Source of the DNA: Sulfuritalea sp.
GTDB taxonomy: Bacteria > Pseudomonadota > Gammaproteobacteria > Burkholderiales > Rhodocyclaceae
Direction of reading: 5' to 3'
NCBI GenBank assembly: GCA_016716965.1
Contig: JADJUP010000027.1
Span: 1 to 64,000 of the forward strand
DNA length: 64,000 bases
Part shown: one piece after another, positions 25,103 through 34,263 of the stretch
Layout: the number at the start of each line of letters is the position of its first letter
Numbering within the stretch: the stretch's first letter is position 1
Program-made: the position numbers and the translations under genes
The notes under the pieces: generated by a model
What the model was told of the DNA's origin: nothing
Seen by the model: only the letters and a program-made list of their open reading frames with translations
Databases searched by the model: none

Positions 25103-27802
25103 TCAGTTCAGGGTGCGAGCGATTTCCTGGACTTCGAAAACTTCAAGCTGATCGCCTTCGTTGATATCGTTGAAGTTCTTCAGGCTCAAGCCACACTCAA
25201 AACCTTCCTTGACCTCGCGTACGTCATCCTTGAACCGCTTGAGTGAATCCAGTTCGCCGGTATGGATCACCGCATTGTTGCGCAACAGTCGTACCGAAGC
25301 GTTGCGCTTGACGATGCCGGACAGCACCATGCAGCCGGCTACGGCGCCGATGCGCGAGATGCGGAACACCTGGCGGATCTCGACGATGCCGAGCACGACT
25401 TCCCTCTTCTCGGGTGCCAGCATTCCGGACAAGGCGGCCTTCACTTCGTCCACCGCGGCATAGATGATGTTGTAGTAGCGGATATCGACACCGAGGCTCT
25501 CGGCAGCCTTGCGCGCACCGACGTCGGCGCGGGTATTGAAGCCGATGACCACAGCCTTCGACGCGGCCGCGAGGTTGATGTCGGACTCGCTGATTCCGCC
25601 AACGCCGGCGTGGACGACGGTGACCTTGACCTCTGCTGTGGATAGCTTGTGGAGCGACTGCACCAGTGCTTCCTGAGAACCCTGCACGTCTGCCTTGATG
25701 ATCAGTGGCAGGGTGCGAATCTCGCCCTCGGCCATTTGCTCGAACATGTTCTCGAGCTTGGCGGCCTGCTGCTTCGCCAGCTTGACGTCGCGGAACTTGC
25801 CCTGGCGGAACAGGGCGATTTCACGCGCCTTGCGCTCGTCAAGAATGACCATGCCCTCGTCGCCCGCAGCCGGCACATCGGTAAGACCCTGGATCTCGAC
25901 CGGAATCGAGGGGCCTGCGGAATCGATCGACTTGCCGTTTTCGTCGATCATGGCGCGTACCCGACCGAACACGGCGCCTGCCAGGAGCACATCTCCGCGG
26001 CGCAGCGTTCCCGACAGGACGAGTATCGTCGCCACCGGACCCTTGCCCTTGTCGAGGCGAGCTTCGATTACCAATCCTTTGGCCGGCGCATCGACTGGCG
26101 CGACCAGTTCCAGCACCTCGGCCTGCAGCAATACCTGTTCCAGCAGGTCATCGATACCCTGGCCGGTCTTGGCCGAGACGCCAACGAATGGCGAGTCGCC
26201 GCCGTATTCCTCAGGAACCACCCCCTCAGCGACCAATTCCTGCTTGACCCGATCAAGGTTCGCGTCGGGCTTGTCGATTTTGGTGACCGCCACGATCAGC
26301 GGCACATCGGCCGCCTTCGCGTGGTGAATCGCCTCGCGGGTCTGCGGCATGACGCCGTCGTCGGCTGCAACGACGAGAATCACCAGGTCGGTGGCCTTGG
26401 CACCGCGTGCACGCATCGCGGTGAAGGCCTCGTGGCCCGGCGTGTCGAGAAACGTGATCATGCCGCGCGGGGTTTCGACGTGATAGGCGCCGATATGCTG
26501 CGTTATTCCACCCGCTTCACCATGAGCCACGCGGCTCTTGCGGATGTAATCGAGCAGAGAGGTCTTGCCGTGGTCAACGTGGCCCATCACGGTAACGACC
26601 GGCGCGCGAGGCAACTGCACCACATCCTTGTGTTCACCTTCGTCGGCGAGGAACGCATCCGGATCGTCGAGCTTCGCGGCGAACGCCTTGTGTCCGAGTT
26701 CCTCGACCACGATCATGGCCGTTTCCTGATCCAGCACCTGGTTGATGGTGACCATCGATCCCATTTTCATCAGCGCCTTGATGACTTCGGTGGCCTTGAC
26801 CGTCATCTTGTGCGCCAGGTCGGCAACTGAAATGGTTTCCGGTACGTGCACTTCGCGCACGATCGCCTCGACCGGTTGCTGAACCTGGGTTTCTTCAGTG
26901 TGGCCATGGCGACCGCCGTGACGGCCGCCGCCCTTCGAGCCGCGCCAGCCCGACGTGCCGGCATCGCCACGTGTCTTGATCGCGCGCCGCTTGGCGGCAT
27001 CATCTTTCCAGGCATCCTTCTTCGCCGGCTTGGCCTTGCCGTCTTCCGGCTTGGTCGCCGGCTTGTGGATGGTTCCCGACACGCCTGCGGCCGCAGCGGC
27101 CTGTTCCTTGGCCTTCTTCGCTTCGGCAGCCGCCAGTTGTGCCTGCTGTTCAGCCAGCCGCGCTTCCGCTTCAGCACGAGCTCGCGCTTCGCGCTCGTTC
27201 TTTTCCTTGAATTCCGCCGCCTGGATCGCCGACAGCTTGCCCTGGCGCCGCGATTCGGCCTCACGCAACGCCTGCTGTGCCGGATCGATGTGCGAACGAA
27301 CCGACGCAACCGTTGCGGCGGCAGATGGCTCAGATGCAATTTCAACGACTGGAACAGATTCTGGGACTGGAGCCGATTCCACTACGGGAGTCGGCGCTGG
27401 CGCCACGGCGACCGGTGCGACAACCTCGGCCGGGATCTCTACCGGCGCCTCCACCGGTGCCTCGACAATAGCTTCGGCTGCAACTTCGGCCGCAAGCTCA
27501 CTGGCATCGCGCTTGACGAATACGCGCTTCTTGCGCACCTCCACCTGGATCGTGCGCGCCTTGCCGGTGGAATCGGAGGCCCGGATCTCGCTGGTCTGTT
27601 TGCGGGTCAGGGTGATCTTGGCCTTGGGCGCGGTTTCGCCATGCGACTTGCGCAGGTAGTCAAGCAGTCGCGACTTGTCCTGTTCGGACAAGGTGTCGTT
27701 GGAGGCTTCCTTGCTGACGCCGGCCTTGGCCAACTGCTCCAGCAGGGCCGGCGCCGGCATTTTCAGTTCGGTCGCAAATTGTGAAACTGTCATCAAAGCC
27801 AT
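25103..27802 (-). CDS. infB: translation initiation factor IF-2
   Basis: IF-2 positions initiator tRNA on the 30S subunit with GTP. The 899-residue protein has the IF2_N domain (about 1-50), a low-complexity Ala/Pro/Val segment (about 105-165), a charged Ala/Glu/Lys helix (about 175-250), and a second IF2_N domain. The GTPase follows with GHVDHGKTSLLDYI, DTPGHEAF and TKID, then domains II-IV. GAGAGG lies before the ATG at 27802; an in-frame ATG at 27793 (MTVSQFATEL) is an alternative. It follows nusA by 10 bp. Confidence 0.97.
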   Translation of the reverse strand: MALMTVSQFATELKMPAPALLEQLAKAGVSKEASNDTLSEQDKSRLLDYLRKSHGETAPKAKITLTRKQTSEIRASDSTGKARTIQVEVRKKRVFVKRDASELAAEVAAEAIVEAPVEAPVEIPAEVVAPVAVAPAPTPVVESAPVPESVPVVEIASEPSAAATVASVRSHIDPAQQALREAESRRQGKLSAIQAAEFKEKNEREARARAEAEARLAEQQAQLAAAEAKKAKEQAAAAAGVSGTIHKPATKPEDGKAKPAKKDAWKDDAAKRRAIKTRGDAGTSGWRGSKGGGRHGGRHGHTEETQVQQPVEAIVREVHVPETISVADLAHKMTVKATEVIKALMKMGSMVTINQVLDQETAMIVVEELGHKAFAAKLDDPDAFLADEGEHKDVVQLPRAPVVTVMGHVDHGKTSLLDYIRKSRVAHGEAGGITQHIGAYHVETPRGMITFLDTPGHEAFTAMRARGAKATDLVILVVAADDGVMPQTREAIHHAKAADVPLIVAVTKIDKPDANLDRVKQELVAEGVVPEEYGGDSPFVGVSAKTGQGIDDLLEQVLLQAEVLELVAPVDAPAKGLVIEARLDKGKGPVATILVLSGTLRRGDVLLAGAVFGRVRAMIDENGKSIDSAGPSIPVEIQGLTDVPAAGDEGMVILDERKAREIALFRQGKFRDVKLAKQQAAKLENMFEQMAEGEIRTLPLIIKADVQGSQEALVQSLHKLSTAEVKVTVVHAGVGGISESDINLAAASKAVVIGFNTRADVGARKAAESLGVDIRYYNIIYAAVDEVKAALSGMLAPEKREVVLGIVEIRQVFRISRIGAVAGCMVLSGIVKRNASVRLLRNNAVIHTGELDSLKRFKDDVREVKEGFECGLSLKNFNDINEGDQLEVFEVQEIARTLN

Positions 27803-27812
27803 GCCGTACCTC

Positions 27813-29294
27813 TCATTCTTCTTCGGCGAACCAGTGAGCGCGCGCCAAAGTAATCAGCGCCGTCGCCCGCTCGGCATCGATGCCGGTCATTTCCATCAAC
27901 TCGTCGGTGGCCAGGTCCGCGAGCGCTTCGCGGTTGGTAACGCCGTTCTTGGCCAGCTTCGCGGCGAGCGGCTTGTCCATGCCCTCCAGGGAGAGCATGT
28001 CTTCCGCCACCTTTTCCATCTGTTCTTCGTCGACGATCGCTTCGGTCAGCAGCACGTTGCGTGCGCGCTCGCGCAATTCTGTCACCGTGGCTTCGTCGAA
28101 AGCCTCGATTTCGAGCATTTCGGCGAGCGGAACATAGGCGATTTCCTCCAGCGTCGAGAAGCCTTCCTCGATCAGGATATTTGCCACTTCTTCGTCGACA
28201 TCGAGCTTGTCCATGAACAGCGCTCGAATCGTACTGTGTTCGGTCTCGGAGCGCTTCTGCGATTCCTCGATGGTCATCAGGTTGATGGTCCAACCGGTCA
28301 ATTCGGAAGCGAGACGCACGTTCTGACCACCACGGCCGATGGCGATCGCCAGGTTGTCCTCGTCGACCACCACGTCCATCGCATGCTTCTCTTCATCGAC
28401 CACGATGCTCTGCACTTCGGCCGGGGCCAGTGCGCCGATGACGAACTGGGCCGGATCGGCGGACCAGAGGATGATGTCGACGCGTTCGCCGGAAAGCTCA
28501 TTGGTCACGGCGGTGACGCGCGAACCGCGCATGCCGACGCAGGTGCCGATCGGGTCGACACGCGGATCGTTCGACTTGACGGCGATCTTGGCGCGCATGC
28601 CGGCATCGCGGGCGGCGGCCTTTATTTCGAGCAGGCCGTCCTCGATCTCGGGAACCTCGAGTTCGAACAGCTTCATGATGAACTCCGGCGCCGTCCGCGA
28701 CAGTATCAGTTGCGGCCCCCTCGCCTGCCGGTCGATCTTCATCAACCAGGCGCGTACGCGGTCACCCGGACGCAGGTTTTCCTTGGGGATCATCTGGTCG
28801 CGCGGAAGCAGCGCCTCGATGCGGCCAGCCTCGATGATGGCACTGCCGCGTTCCATGCGCTTTACGGTGCCGCTGACAAGGAATTCCTTGCGATCGAGAA
28901 AGTCATTAAGCAACTGCTCACGCTCTGCATCGCGAATCTTTTGCAGGATGACCTGCTTGGCAGCCTGGGCACCGATGCGCCCGAAGTCGATGGGTTCCAG
29001 TGCTTCCTCGATGTAGTCCTCGAGGGCGATGTCGGCAATCTGCTGCTGCGCGGCGGTAATGCCGATCTGCAGTTCGGGATCCTCGACCATGTCGTCGGCA
29101 ACCACCAGCCAGCGACGGAAGGATTCGTATTCACCCGTTTCGCGATCGATGTCCACGCGCACGTCGGCTTCGTCGTTGGTGCGCTTCTTCGTGGCAGACG
29201 CCAACGCCATTTCAAGGGCGCCAAAAACGATGTCCCGCGGAACATTCTTTTCGCGGGCCAGGGCATCGACCAACAGCAGCAATTCACGGCTCAT
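27813..29294 (-). CDS. nusA: transcription termination/antitermination factor NusA
   Basis: NusA binds RNA polymerase and nascent RNA and modulates pausing, termination and antitermination. The 493-residue product has the N-terminal RNAP-binding domain (1-125), S1 domain, two KH domains (VGMRGSRVTAVTNEL and IGRGGQNVRLASEL), and two C-terminal acidic repeats (about 355-493). The ATG at 29294 (MSRELLLLVDAL) matches the usual N-terminus; the longer frame to 29378 lies inside rimP. It follows rimP by 19 bp. Confidence 0.97.
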   Translation of the reverse strand: MSRELLLLVDALAREKNVPRDIVFGALEMALASATKKRTNDEADVRVDIDRETGEYESFRRWLVVADDMVEDPELQIGITAAQQQIADIALEDYIEEALEPIDFGRIGAQAAKQVILQKIRDAEREQLLNDFLDRKEFLVSGTVKRMERGSAIIEAGRIEALLPRDQMIPKENLRPGDRVRAWLMKIDRQARGPQLILSRTAPEFIMKLFELEVPEIEDGLLEIKAAARDAGMRAKIAVKSNDPRVDPIGTCVGMRGSRVTAVTNELSGERVDIILWSADPAQFVIGALAPAEVQSIVVDEEKHAMDVVVDEDNLAIAIGRGGQNVRLASELTGWTINLMTIEESQKRSETEHSTIRALFMDKLDVDEEVANILIEEGFSTLEEIAYVPLAEMLEIEAFDEATVTELRERARNVLLTEAIVDEEQMEKVAEDMLSLEGMDKPLAAKLAKNGVTNREALADLATDELMEMTGIDAERATALITLARAHWFAEEE

Positions 29295-29313
29295 GTGAGT
29301 TCTCCGGCATTTA

Positions 29314-29775
29314 TCAGAACTTCGGCACCAGGCGCGCCCGATCGATATTCTCGAACGCGAACCGATGCTGTGTTTCATTCACTTTCAGGCAGACCATTTC
29401 AACTCCGCCCTCTTCCTGCAATCCCTCAAGCACGCCGCTGAAGTTTCGCTGGTTGCCCAGCGGCACGCGCAACTTCAACTGCACTTCCTTGCCACTGAAG
29501 CGGCGGTAATCCGCCGGCTTCACGAGTGGCCGATCAAGTCCCGGCGAGGACACCTCGAGCCGGTCGTAATCGACGTTTTCCACCGTGAATACCCGGCCAA
29601 GCTGGTTGCTCACCGCAGCGCAGTCCTCGACGCTGATGCGACTCTTGTCCGCCTGCTCCGAATCGGGCCTGTCGATGAATACGCGCAGCAACCGGGCGCG
29701 TGGACTGGTTTCGAATTCAACCAGTTCGTAGCCCAGACCAGTTACAGTCGCCTCAATCAAATCAGACAGTTGCAT
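29314..29775 (-). CDS. rimP: ribosome maturation factor RimP
   Basis: RimP is needed for 30S assembly. The 153-residue product has the RimP N-terminal domain (VTGLGYELVEFE, VFIDRP, ISVEDCAAVSNQLGRVF), the VSSPGLDRPL motif and a C-terminal Sm-like domain. It is the first gene of the nusA-infB operon. Its leader carries a hairpin followed by a U-rich stretch, and a strong promoter lies in the 3' end of rluB. Confidence 0.95.
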   Translation of the reverse strand: MQLSDLIEATVTGLGYELVEFETSPRARLLRVFIDRPDSEQADKSRISVEDCAAVSNQLGRVFTVENVDYDRLEVSSPGLDRPLVKPADYRRFSGKEVQLKLRVPLGNQRNFSGVLEGLQEEGGVEMVCLKVNETQHRFAFENIDRARLVPKF

Positions 29776-29800
29776 GAATACTCACAAACTCATCGCACAA

Positions 29801-29826
29801 ATAGAAAATGGGCCAAAAAGCCCATT
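29801..29826 (-). terminator. hairpin with U-rich tail in the rimP leader
   Basis: AATGGGC (29807-29813) pairs with GCCCATT (29820-29826) around a 6-nt loop; on the minus strand the stem is followed by a T-rich run ending near 29801. It lies between the rimP promoter and ATG, so it can act as an attenuator as well as an rluB terminator. Confidence 0.55.
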
Positions 29827-29866
29827 CCTTCTCTCTCCCGAGAACGGTGCCAACCAAAGCCGAAAG

Positions 29867-29896
29867 ATTATATCAGAGGCCTCATTTCTCTGCCAA
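29867..29896 (-). promoter_or_regulatory. promoter for rimP-nusA-infB operon
   Basis: TTGGCA (29896-29891), an 18-bp spacer and a perfect TATAAT (29872-29867) overlap the last codons of rluB. The start would give a leader of about 85 nt that contains the hairpin at 29807-29826. Confidence 0.65.
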
Positions 29897-31003
29897 ATCA
29901 ATTCGATCGCCGTCGGCGTCCGGCGTCGCAACCGCTCCGTCGCCGTTTTCGCCGTGAACCGGAAACCCAGCATCGGGGCCGATTTTTCGTTCTGGCGGCA
30001 GCAGTTTCAGCAGCGCCTGCACTTCGCCGGGTTCAAGGTCGCGGCATTGGCCGCGCTTCAGACGCGGGGACAGGTGCACCGGACCGTAGCGCACGCGCAT
30101 CAGGCGACTGACCATCAGCCCCACGGCTTCGAACATGCGCCGCACTTCACGATTGCGCCCCTCGGACAGGACGACCCGGTACCAGTGGTTGGAGCCTTCG
30201 CCGCCAGCTTCGGCAATCAGGTCGAACCGGGCCAGGCCGTCTTCGAGCTGCACGCCCTGACGCAGGCGCTCCAGCATTTCCGGAGTTGCCGAGCCGAGCA
30301 CGCGCACTGCGTATTCGCGATCGATCTCATAGCGCGGGTGCATCATGCGGTTGGCCAGACCACCATCGTTGGTGAAAAGCAGCAGGCCGCAGGAATTGAA
30401 GTCGAGGCGACCGATCGAAATCCAGCGCCCGCTCTTGAGTCGCGGCAGCTTGCCGAACACGCTGGGGCGGCCGTCCGGGTCGTCACGTGAAACAATCTCG
30501 CCTTCCGGTTTGTGGTAGACGAGTACGCGCGGCAGTCGCGACTGGAATTTGAGCTGCACCAGCTTGCCGTTGACACGAATCCTGTCTTCCGGCCCGACGC
30601 GTTGGCCCACATGCGCCGGTTCGCCATTGACGCTGACGCGCCCGGCAAGAATCCACTCCTCAAGCTCGCGCCGGGAACCGAATCCGGCATCGGCAAGCGC
30701 CTTGTGCAACTTCGGAGGATCGGCGAAGACGGCATCGCCACGCCGACTCGCCCTGCCTGGCGCCGCGGCTGCGTCGCCGCTGCGACGCGCGTCAGCCGTC
30801 GACTTCGCCGGCCCCTGTGGTGGCCGGAAGGGCGTCGCCTTGCGCGGCTGGCGGCTCGATTCGCCGCGTTTCGGCGTCGACGAGGTCGAGTTGCCCGTCG
30901 CCGGGCGGGGCTGGCCGCGACCCGGCGTCAAGGCCGCCGGAGTCCGGTTGGTCGGTGACCGGCGGCCCGGCCGGGGAGGCTTCGGCGATTGCGGTTTGTC
31001 CAA
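29882..31003 (-). CDS. rluB: 23S rRNA pseudouridine(2605) synthase RluB type
   Basis: RluB-type enzymes modify U2605 of 23S rRNA. After an unusual Pro/Arg-rich N-terminal extension (about 1-95) come the S4 RNA-binding domain (KLHKALADAGFGSRRELEEW) and the RsuA-type catalytic domain, with the aspartate of GRLDFNSCGLLLFTNDG. The C-terminal tail is also low-complexity. No ATG precedes the S4 domain; possible starts are TTG at 31003 or 30931, so the start is uncertain. Either one places the N-terminal extension inside the scpB coding region, a long out-of-frame overlap. Confidence 0.88.
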   Translation of the reverse strand: MDKPQSPKPPRPGRRSPTNRTPAALTPGRGQPRPATGNSTSSTPKRGESSRQPRKATPFRPPQGPAKSTADARRSGDAAAAPGRASRRGDAVFADPPKLHKALADAGFGSRRELEEWILAGRVSVNGEPAHVGQRVGPEDRIRVNGKLVQLKFQSRLPRVLVYHKPEGEIVSRDDPDGRPSVFGKLPRLKSGRWISIGRLDFNSCGLLLFTNDGGLANRMMHPRYEIDREYAVRVLGSATPEMLERLRQGVQLEDGLARFDLIAEAGGEGSNHWYRVVLSEGRNREVRRMFEAVGLMVSRLMRVRYGPVHLSPRLKRGQCRDLEPGEVQALLKLLPPERKIGPDAGFPVHGENGDGAVATPDADGDRIDLAEK

Positions 31004-31541
31004 GATCGATCACCCTTTCAATTTCAGTAAGTGGCGGCAGTTCGGTGAGACTGCGCAATCCGAGGTCATCGAGAAACTTTCGTGTCGTGGCATACAAAGC
31101 CGGCCGCCCCGGCGCGTCGCGATGCCCCACGGCATCGATCCAGCCGCGTCCTTCGAGCGTCTTCAATATGTTTGGCGACACCGCGACACCGCGCACATCC
31201 TCGATGTCACCGCGCGTCACCGGCTGGCGATAGGCGATGATCGCCAGCGTTTCCATCACCGCCCGTGAGTACTTCGGCGGCTTGTCGTTCTTCAGCTTGT
31301 CTATGTAGGACTGGTATTCGGGACGCGTCTGGAAGCGCCAGCCGGATGCCAGTTGCACCAGTTCGACGCCTCGATTGGCCCAGTCGCGACGCAGGTCATC
31401 GAGCAGCGTGCGCCAGGTGTCGTCGTCGAACTCCTGGTCGAACAGCTTTTTCAGTTCGGAAAGTGGTAGCGGTTCTGCCGCCACCAGGAGGACGGTTTCC
31501 AGCACGCGCTTGTAGTCATCGGGTTTATACAGCGGCAGCAT
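30792..31541 (-). CDS. scpB: segregation and condensation protein B
   Basis: ScpB forms the kleisin complex of condensin with SMC and ScpA. The 249-residue product has tandem winged-helix domains (about 1-180; KPPKYSRAVMETLAIIAYRQ and VTRGDIEDVRGV are diagnostic) and a low-complexity Pro/Ala tail (185-249). That tail is encoded over the out-of-frame N-terminal extension of RluB. It overlaps scpA by 17 nt. Confidence 0.93.
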   Translation of the reverse strand: MLPLYKPDDYKRVLETVLLVAAEPLPLSELKKLFDQEFDDDTWRTLLDDLRRDWANRGVELVQLASGWRFQTRPEYQSYIDKLKNDKPPKYSRAVMETLAIIAYRQPVTRGDIEDVRGVAVSPNILKTLEGRGWIDAVGHRDAPGRPALYATTRKFLDDLGLRSLTELPPLTEIERVIDLGQTAIAEASPAGPPVTDQPDSGGLDAGSRPAPPGDGQLDLVDAETRRIEPPAAQGDALPATTGAGEVDG

Positions 31542-32391
31542 CGGGCAACTTCACGTAAATGGGCGCCATGGCCTCGTTCTGGGTAATTTCAATGAGCGAC
31601 TCGCGGGCCAGTTCCAGCATCGCCAGGAAACTTACCACCAGGCCCTGCGCGCCGAGGGTCAGATCGAACAACTGGTCGAACATCACATAGCCACCACCCT
31701 GCAGACGGCGCAGGATGATGCTCATGTGCTCGCGCACCGAGAGTTCCTCGCGATGGATCTTGTGGTGCTGATGCACGCGCGCCTGTTTCATCAGCGACAA
31801 CCACGCCAACTGCAGGTCATTCAGGCTGACCTCGGGTTGGCGCTCTGCTACCTTGTCGGCGATCCACACGGTGATCCACTCGTAGTCGCGCCCGGCGTGC
31901 GGCATTTCGTCAAGCTTTGCGGCCGAAGCCTTCATGCGCTCGTACTCGATGAGGCGACGCACCAGCTCCGCACGCGGATCTTCCGGCTCGCCATTCTCCG
32001 CCTTGGGCGGGCGCGGCAGCAGCATGCGCGACTTGATTTCGATCAGCATCGCCGCCATCAGCAGGTATTCGGCGGCAAGTTCCAGATTGCCCTTGCGCAT
32101 CGCTTCGACATAGATCAGGTACTGCGCGGTGAGCGGTGCCATCGGGATGTCGAGCACGCTGATGTTGGCGCGGCGGATCAGGTACAGCAGAAGGTCGAGC
32201 GGACCTTCGAAGGAGTCGAGGATGATCTCCAGCGCATCCGGCGGGATGTACAGGTCGCGCGGCATCTCCGCCATCACCTCGCCATAGACCTTGGGCAGGT
32301 GATGCTCCAGCGTCTCGCCCGGCGCAAGAGTCGGCGCTGGCGGGACGGCGAACGGGACGACGACCGCCCCGGTGTTCGCGTTCTCGATCAC
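31525..32391 (-). CDS. scpA: segregation and condensation protein A (kleisin)
   Basis: ScpA bridges SMC heads in chromosome condensation. The 288-residue product shows FEGPLDLLLYLIRRANISVL at the N-terminal SMC-binding region, AAEYLLMAAMLIEIKSRMLL, and a C-terminal winged helix. The start is GTG at 32391, overlapping the trpS stop (GTGA); the upstream in-frame sequence is a trpS shadow. It continues into scpB by overlap. Confidence 0.93.
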   Translation of the reverse strand: MIENANTGAVVVPFAVPPAPTLAPGETLEHHLPKVYGEVMAEMPRDLYIPPDALEIILDSFEGPLDLLLYLIRRANISVLDIPMAPLTAQYLIYVEAMRKGNLELAAEYLLMAAMLIEIKSRMLLPRPPKAENGEPEDPRAELVRRLIEYERMKASAAKLDEMPHAGRDYEWITVWIADKVAERQPEVSLNDLQLAWLSLMKQARVHQHHKIHREELSVREHMSIILRRLQGGGYVMFDQLFDLTLGAQGLVVSFLAMLELARESLIEITQNEAMAPIYVKLPDAAAV

Positions 32392-33590
32392 GAGTAGTCG
32401 AGCCCGATCGCCTCGCGCACGTCGCGCATGGTTTCCTGCGCCAGTTTGCGCGCCTTTTCGCAGCCGTCGGCAATGATGTTCTTCACCAGTTGCGGATCCT
32501 CCTCGTACATCTTCGCGCGTTCGCGCATCGGCTCCTGTTCCCGCAGCACGCCCTCGATCACCGGCTGCTTGCATTCGATGCAACCGATGCCAGCAGAGCG
32601 GCAGCCCGCCTGCACCCAGGTCTTGACGTCGTCGCCGGAATAGATCAGGTGGAATTGCCATACCGGGCACTTGTCCGGGTCGCCCGGATCGGTGCGCCGT
32701 GCGCGCGCCGGGTCGGTCTGCATGGTGCGGATCTTCTTGCCGACTGTTTCGGCATCTTCGCGCATCGTGATCGTGTTGCCATAGGACTTGGACATCTTCT
32801 GACCGTCGAGGCCCGGCATGCGCGAGGCATGGGTCAGTAATGCATCGGGCTCGACCAGGATCATCTTGCGCGTGCCTTCCAGCCAACCGAACAGGCGCTC
32901 GCGGTCACCCAGCGACAGGCTCTGCGCCTCGTTCAGCAATTCGTGGGCCTGTTCCAGCGCCTCGTCCTCGCCCTTTTCCTGGTAGCGGGTTCGCAACTGG
33001 TCGTAAAGCTTGGCGCGCTTGCTGCCGAGTTTCTTGACCGCCTCGCGTGCCTTGTCCTCGAACCCCGGCTCGCGCCCATACAAGTGATTGAATCTACGAG
33101 CGATTTCCCGCGTGAACTCGACGTGGGGCACCTGGTCGTCGCCGACCGGCACGCGGTTGGCGCGATAGATCAGGATGTCGGCCGCCTGCAGCAGCGGATA
33201 GCCGAGAAATCCGTAGGTGGAGAGATCCTTGTGCTCGAGCTTTTCCTGCTGGTCCTTGTAGGTCGGTACGCGCTCCAGCCAACCGAGCGGCGTCATCATC
33301 GACAGCAGCAGGTGCAGTTCGGCGTGCTCCGGCACCTTGGACTGGATGAAGATCGTCGCCTGCGAGGGATCGACACCCGCCGCCAGCCAGTCGATCACCA
33401 TGTCCGTGGCATTGTCGGTGATGGTGCCCGGTTCGTCGTAGGCCGTGGTCAGCGCATGCCAGTCGGCGACGAAGAAGAGGCAGGGATACTCGTGCTGGAG
33501 CTTGATCCAGTTGGCGAGCACGCCGTGATAGTGGCCGAGGTGGAGGCGCCCCGTGGGGCGCATGCCGGATAGGACTTTTTCTGCGTACAT
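32388..33590 (-). CDS. trpS: tryptophanyl-tRNA synthetase
   Basis: This class I synthetase charges tRNA-Trp. Its signatures are GRLHLGHYHG (HIGH variant, about 14-23) and KMSKS. At 400 residues it is longer than the 334-residue E. coli enzyme. An insertion near residues 300-350 carries cysteines in the pattern C-x21-C-x6-C-x2-C (starting DKCPVW, ending GCIECK). That resembles the iron-sulfur cluster motif known in Thermotoga TrpRS; cluster binding is inference. It overlaps scpA by 4 nt and lies next to the site-2 protease gene. Confidence 0.96.
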   Translation of the reverse strand: MYAEKVLSGMRPTGRLHLGHYHGVLANWIKLQHEYPCLFFVADWHALTTAYDEPGTITDNATDMVIDWLAAGVDPSQATIFIQSKVPEHAELHLLLSMMTPLGWLERVPTYKDQQEKLEHKDLSTYGFLGYPLLQAADILIYRANRVPVGDDQVPHVEFTREIARRFNHLYGREPGFEDKAREAVKKLGSKRAKLYDQLRTRYQEKGEDEALEQAHELLNEAQSLSLGDRERLFGWLEGTRKMILVEPDALLTHASRMPGLDGQKMSKSYGNTITMREDAETVGKKIRTMQTDPARARRTDPGDPDKCPVWQFHLIYSGDDVKTWVQAGCRSAGIGCIECKQPVIEGVLREQEPMRERAKMYEEDPQLVKNIIADGCEKARKLAQETMRDVREAIGLDYS

Positions 33591-33591
33591 G

Positions 33592-34236
33592 TCAAAAACC
33601 GAAAAGGGTGCGAATCAGGGTGTTGAACACCCGCAACAAGGGTCGCAGGATGGTATCCAGAACCCCCAGGAACAGAAGCGCAAGCAGAATGGGGAAGCCC
33701 CAACGCTCGAGTTGTGCAAACTTCCAGGCCGCGCGCACCGGCAGCAGGCTTACCACGATACGCCCGCCATCGAGCGGCGGCAGCGGCAGAAGGTTCAACA
33801 CCATCAACACGCCGTTGATGCCGATGCCTACCCGCGCCATTTCCTTGAGCGCCTCCGAATACGCATGTTCGGGACCTCCTATTGCCAGTTTCAACACCAG
33901 CGCCCAGAACAGCGCCATGACCAGATTCGCCCCGGGACCGGCGGCCGCCACCCAGAGCATGTCCTGCTTGGGACGTCGCAAGTTGCCGAAATTCACCGGC
34001 ACCGGCTTGGCCCAGCCGAACAGCAACCCACCCGCCGAGACCAGCAGGATCAGGGCTGGAACCAGCAGCGTACCGATCAGATCCACGTGTCGCAGCGGGT
34101 TCAGGCTGATGCGCCCCATCTGCCAGGCCGTCGGATCACCAAAATGCCGTGCCGCGTAGCCATGCGCTGCTTCATGCAGGGTGATGGCGAAGATGATCGG
34201 CAGGGCGGAGATCGCCAGCGTCTGGATGAAATTCAT
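33592..34236 (-). CDS. M50 site-2 protease-like zinc metalloprotease
   Basis: This 214-residue integral membrane protein has the HEAAH zinc motif (H21, E22, H25) in the first TM helix and the NLLPLPPLDGGR motif that supplies the third ligand. About five hydrophobic segments are visible. It belongs to the small rhomboid-like M50 group found next to trpS and scpAB in betaproteobacteria; its substrate is unknown. Only one base separates its stop from the trpS ATG. Confidence 0.9.
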   Translation of the reverse strand: MNFIQTLAISALPIIFAITLHEAAHGYAARHFGDPTAWQMGRISLNPLRHVDLIGTLLVPALILLVSAGGLLFGWAKPVPVNFGNLRRPKQDMLWVAAAGPGANLVMALFWALVLKLAIGGPEHAYSEALKEMARVGIGINGVLMVLNLLPLPPLDGGRIVVSLLPVRAAWKFAQLERWGFPILLALLFLGVLDTILRPLLRVFNTLIRTLFGF

Positions 34237-34263
34237 GGGAGTGGCGGATTTTAACAGACCGGC

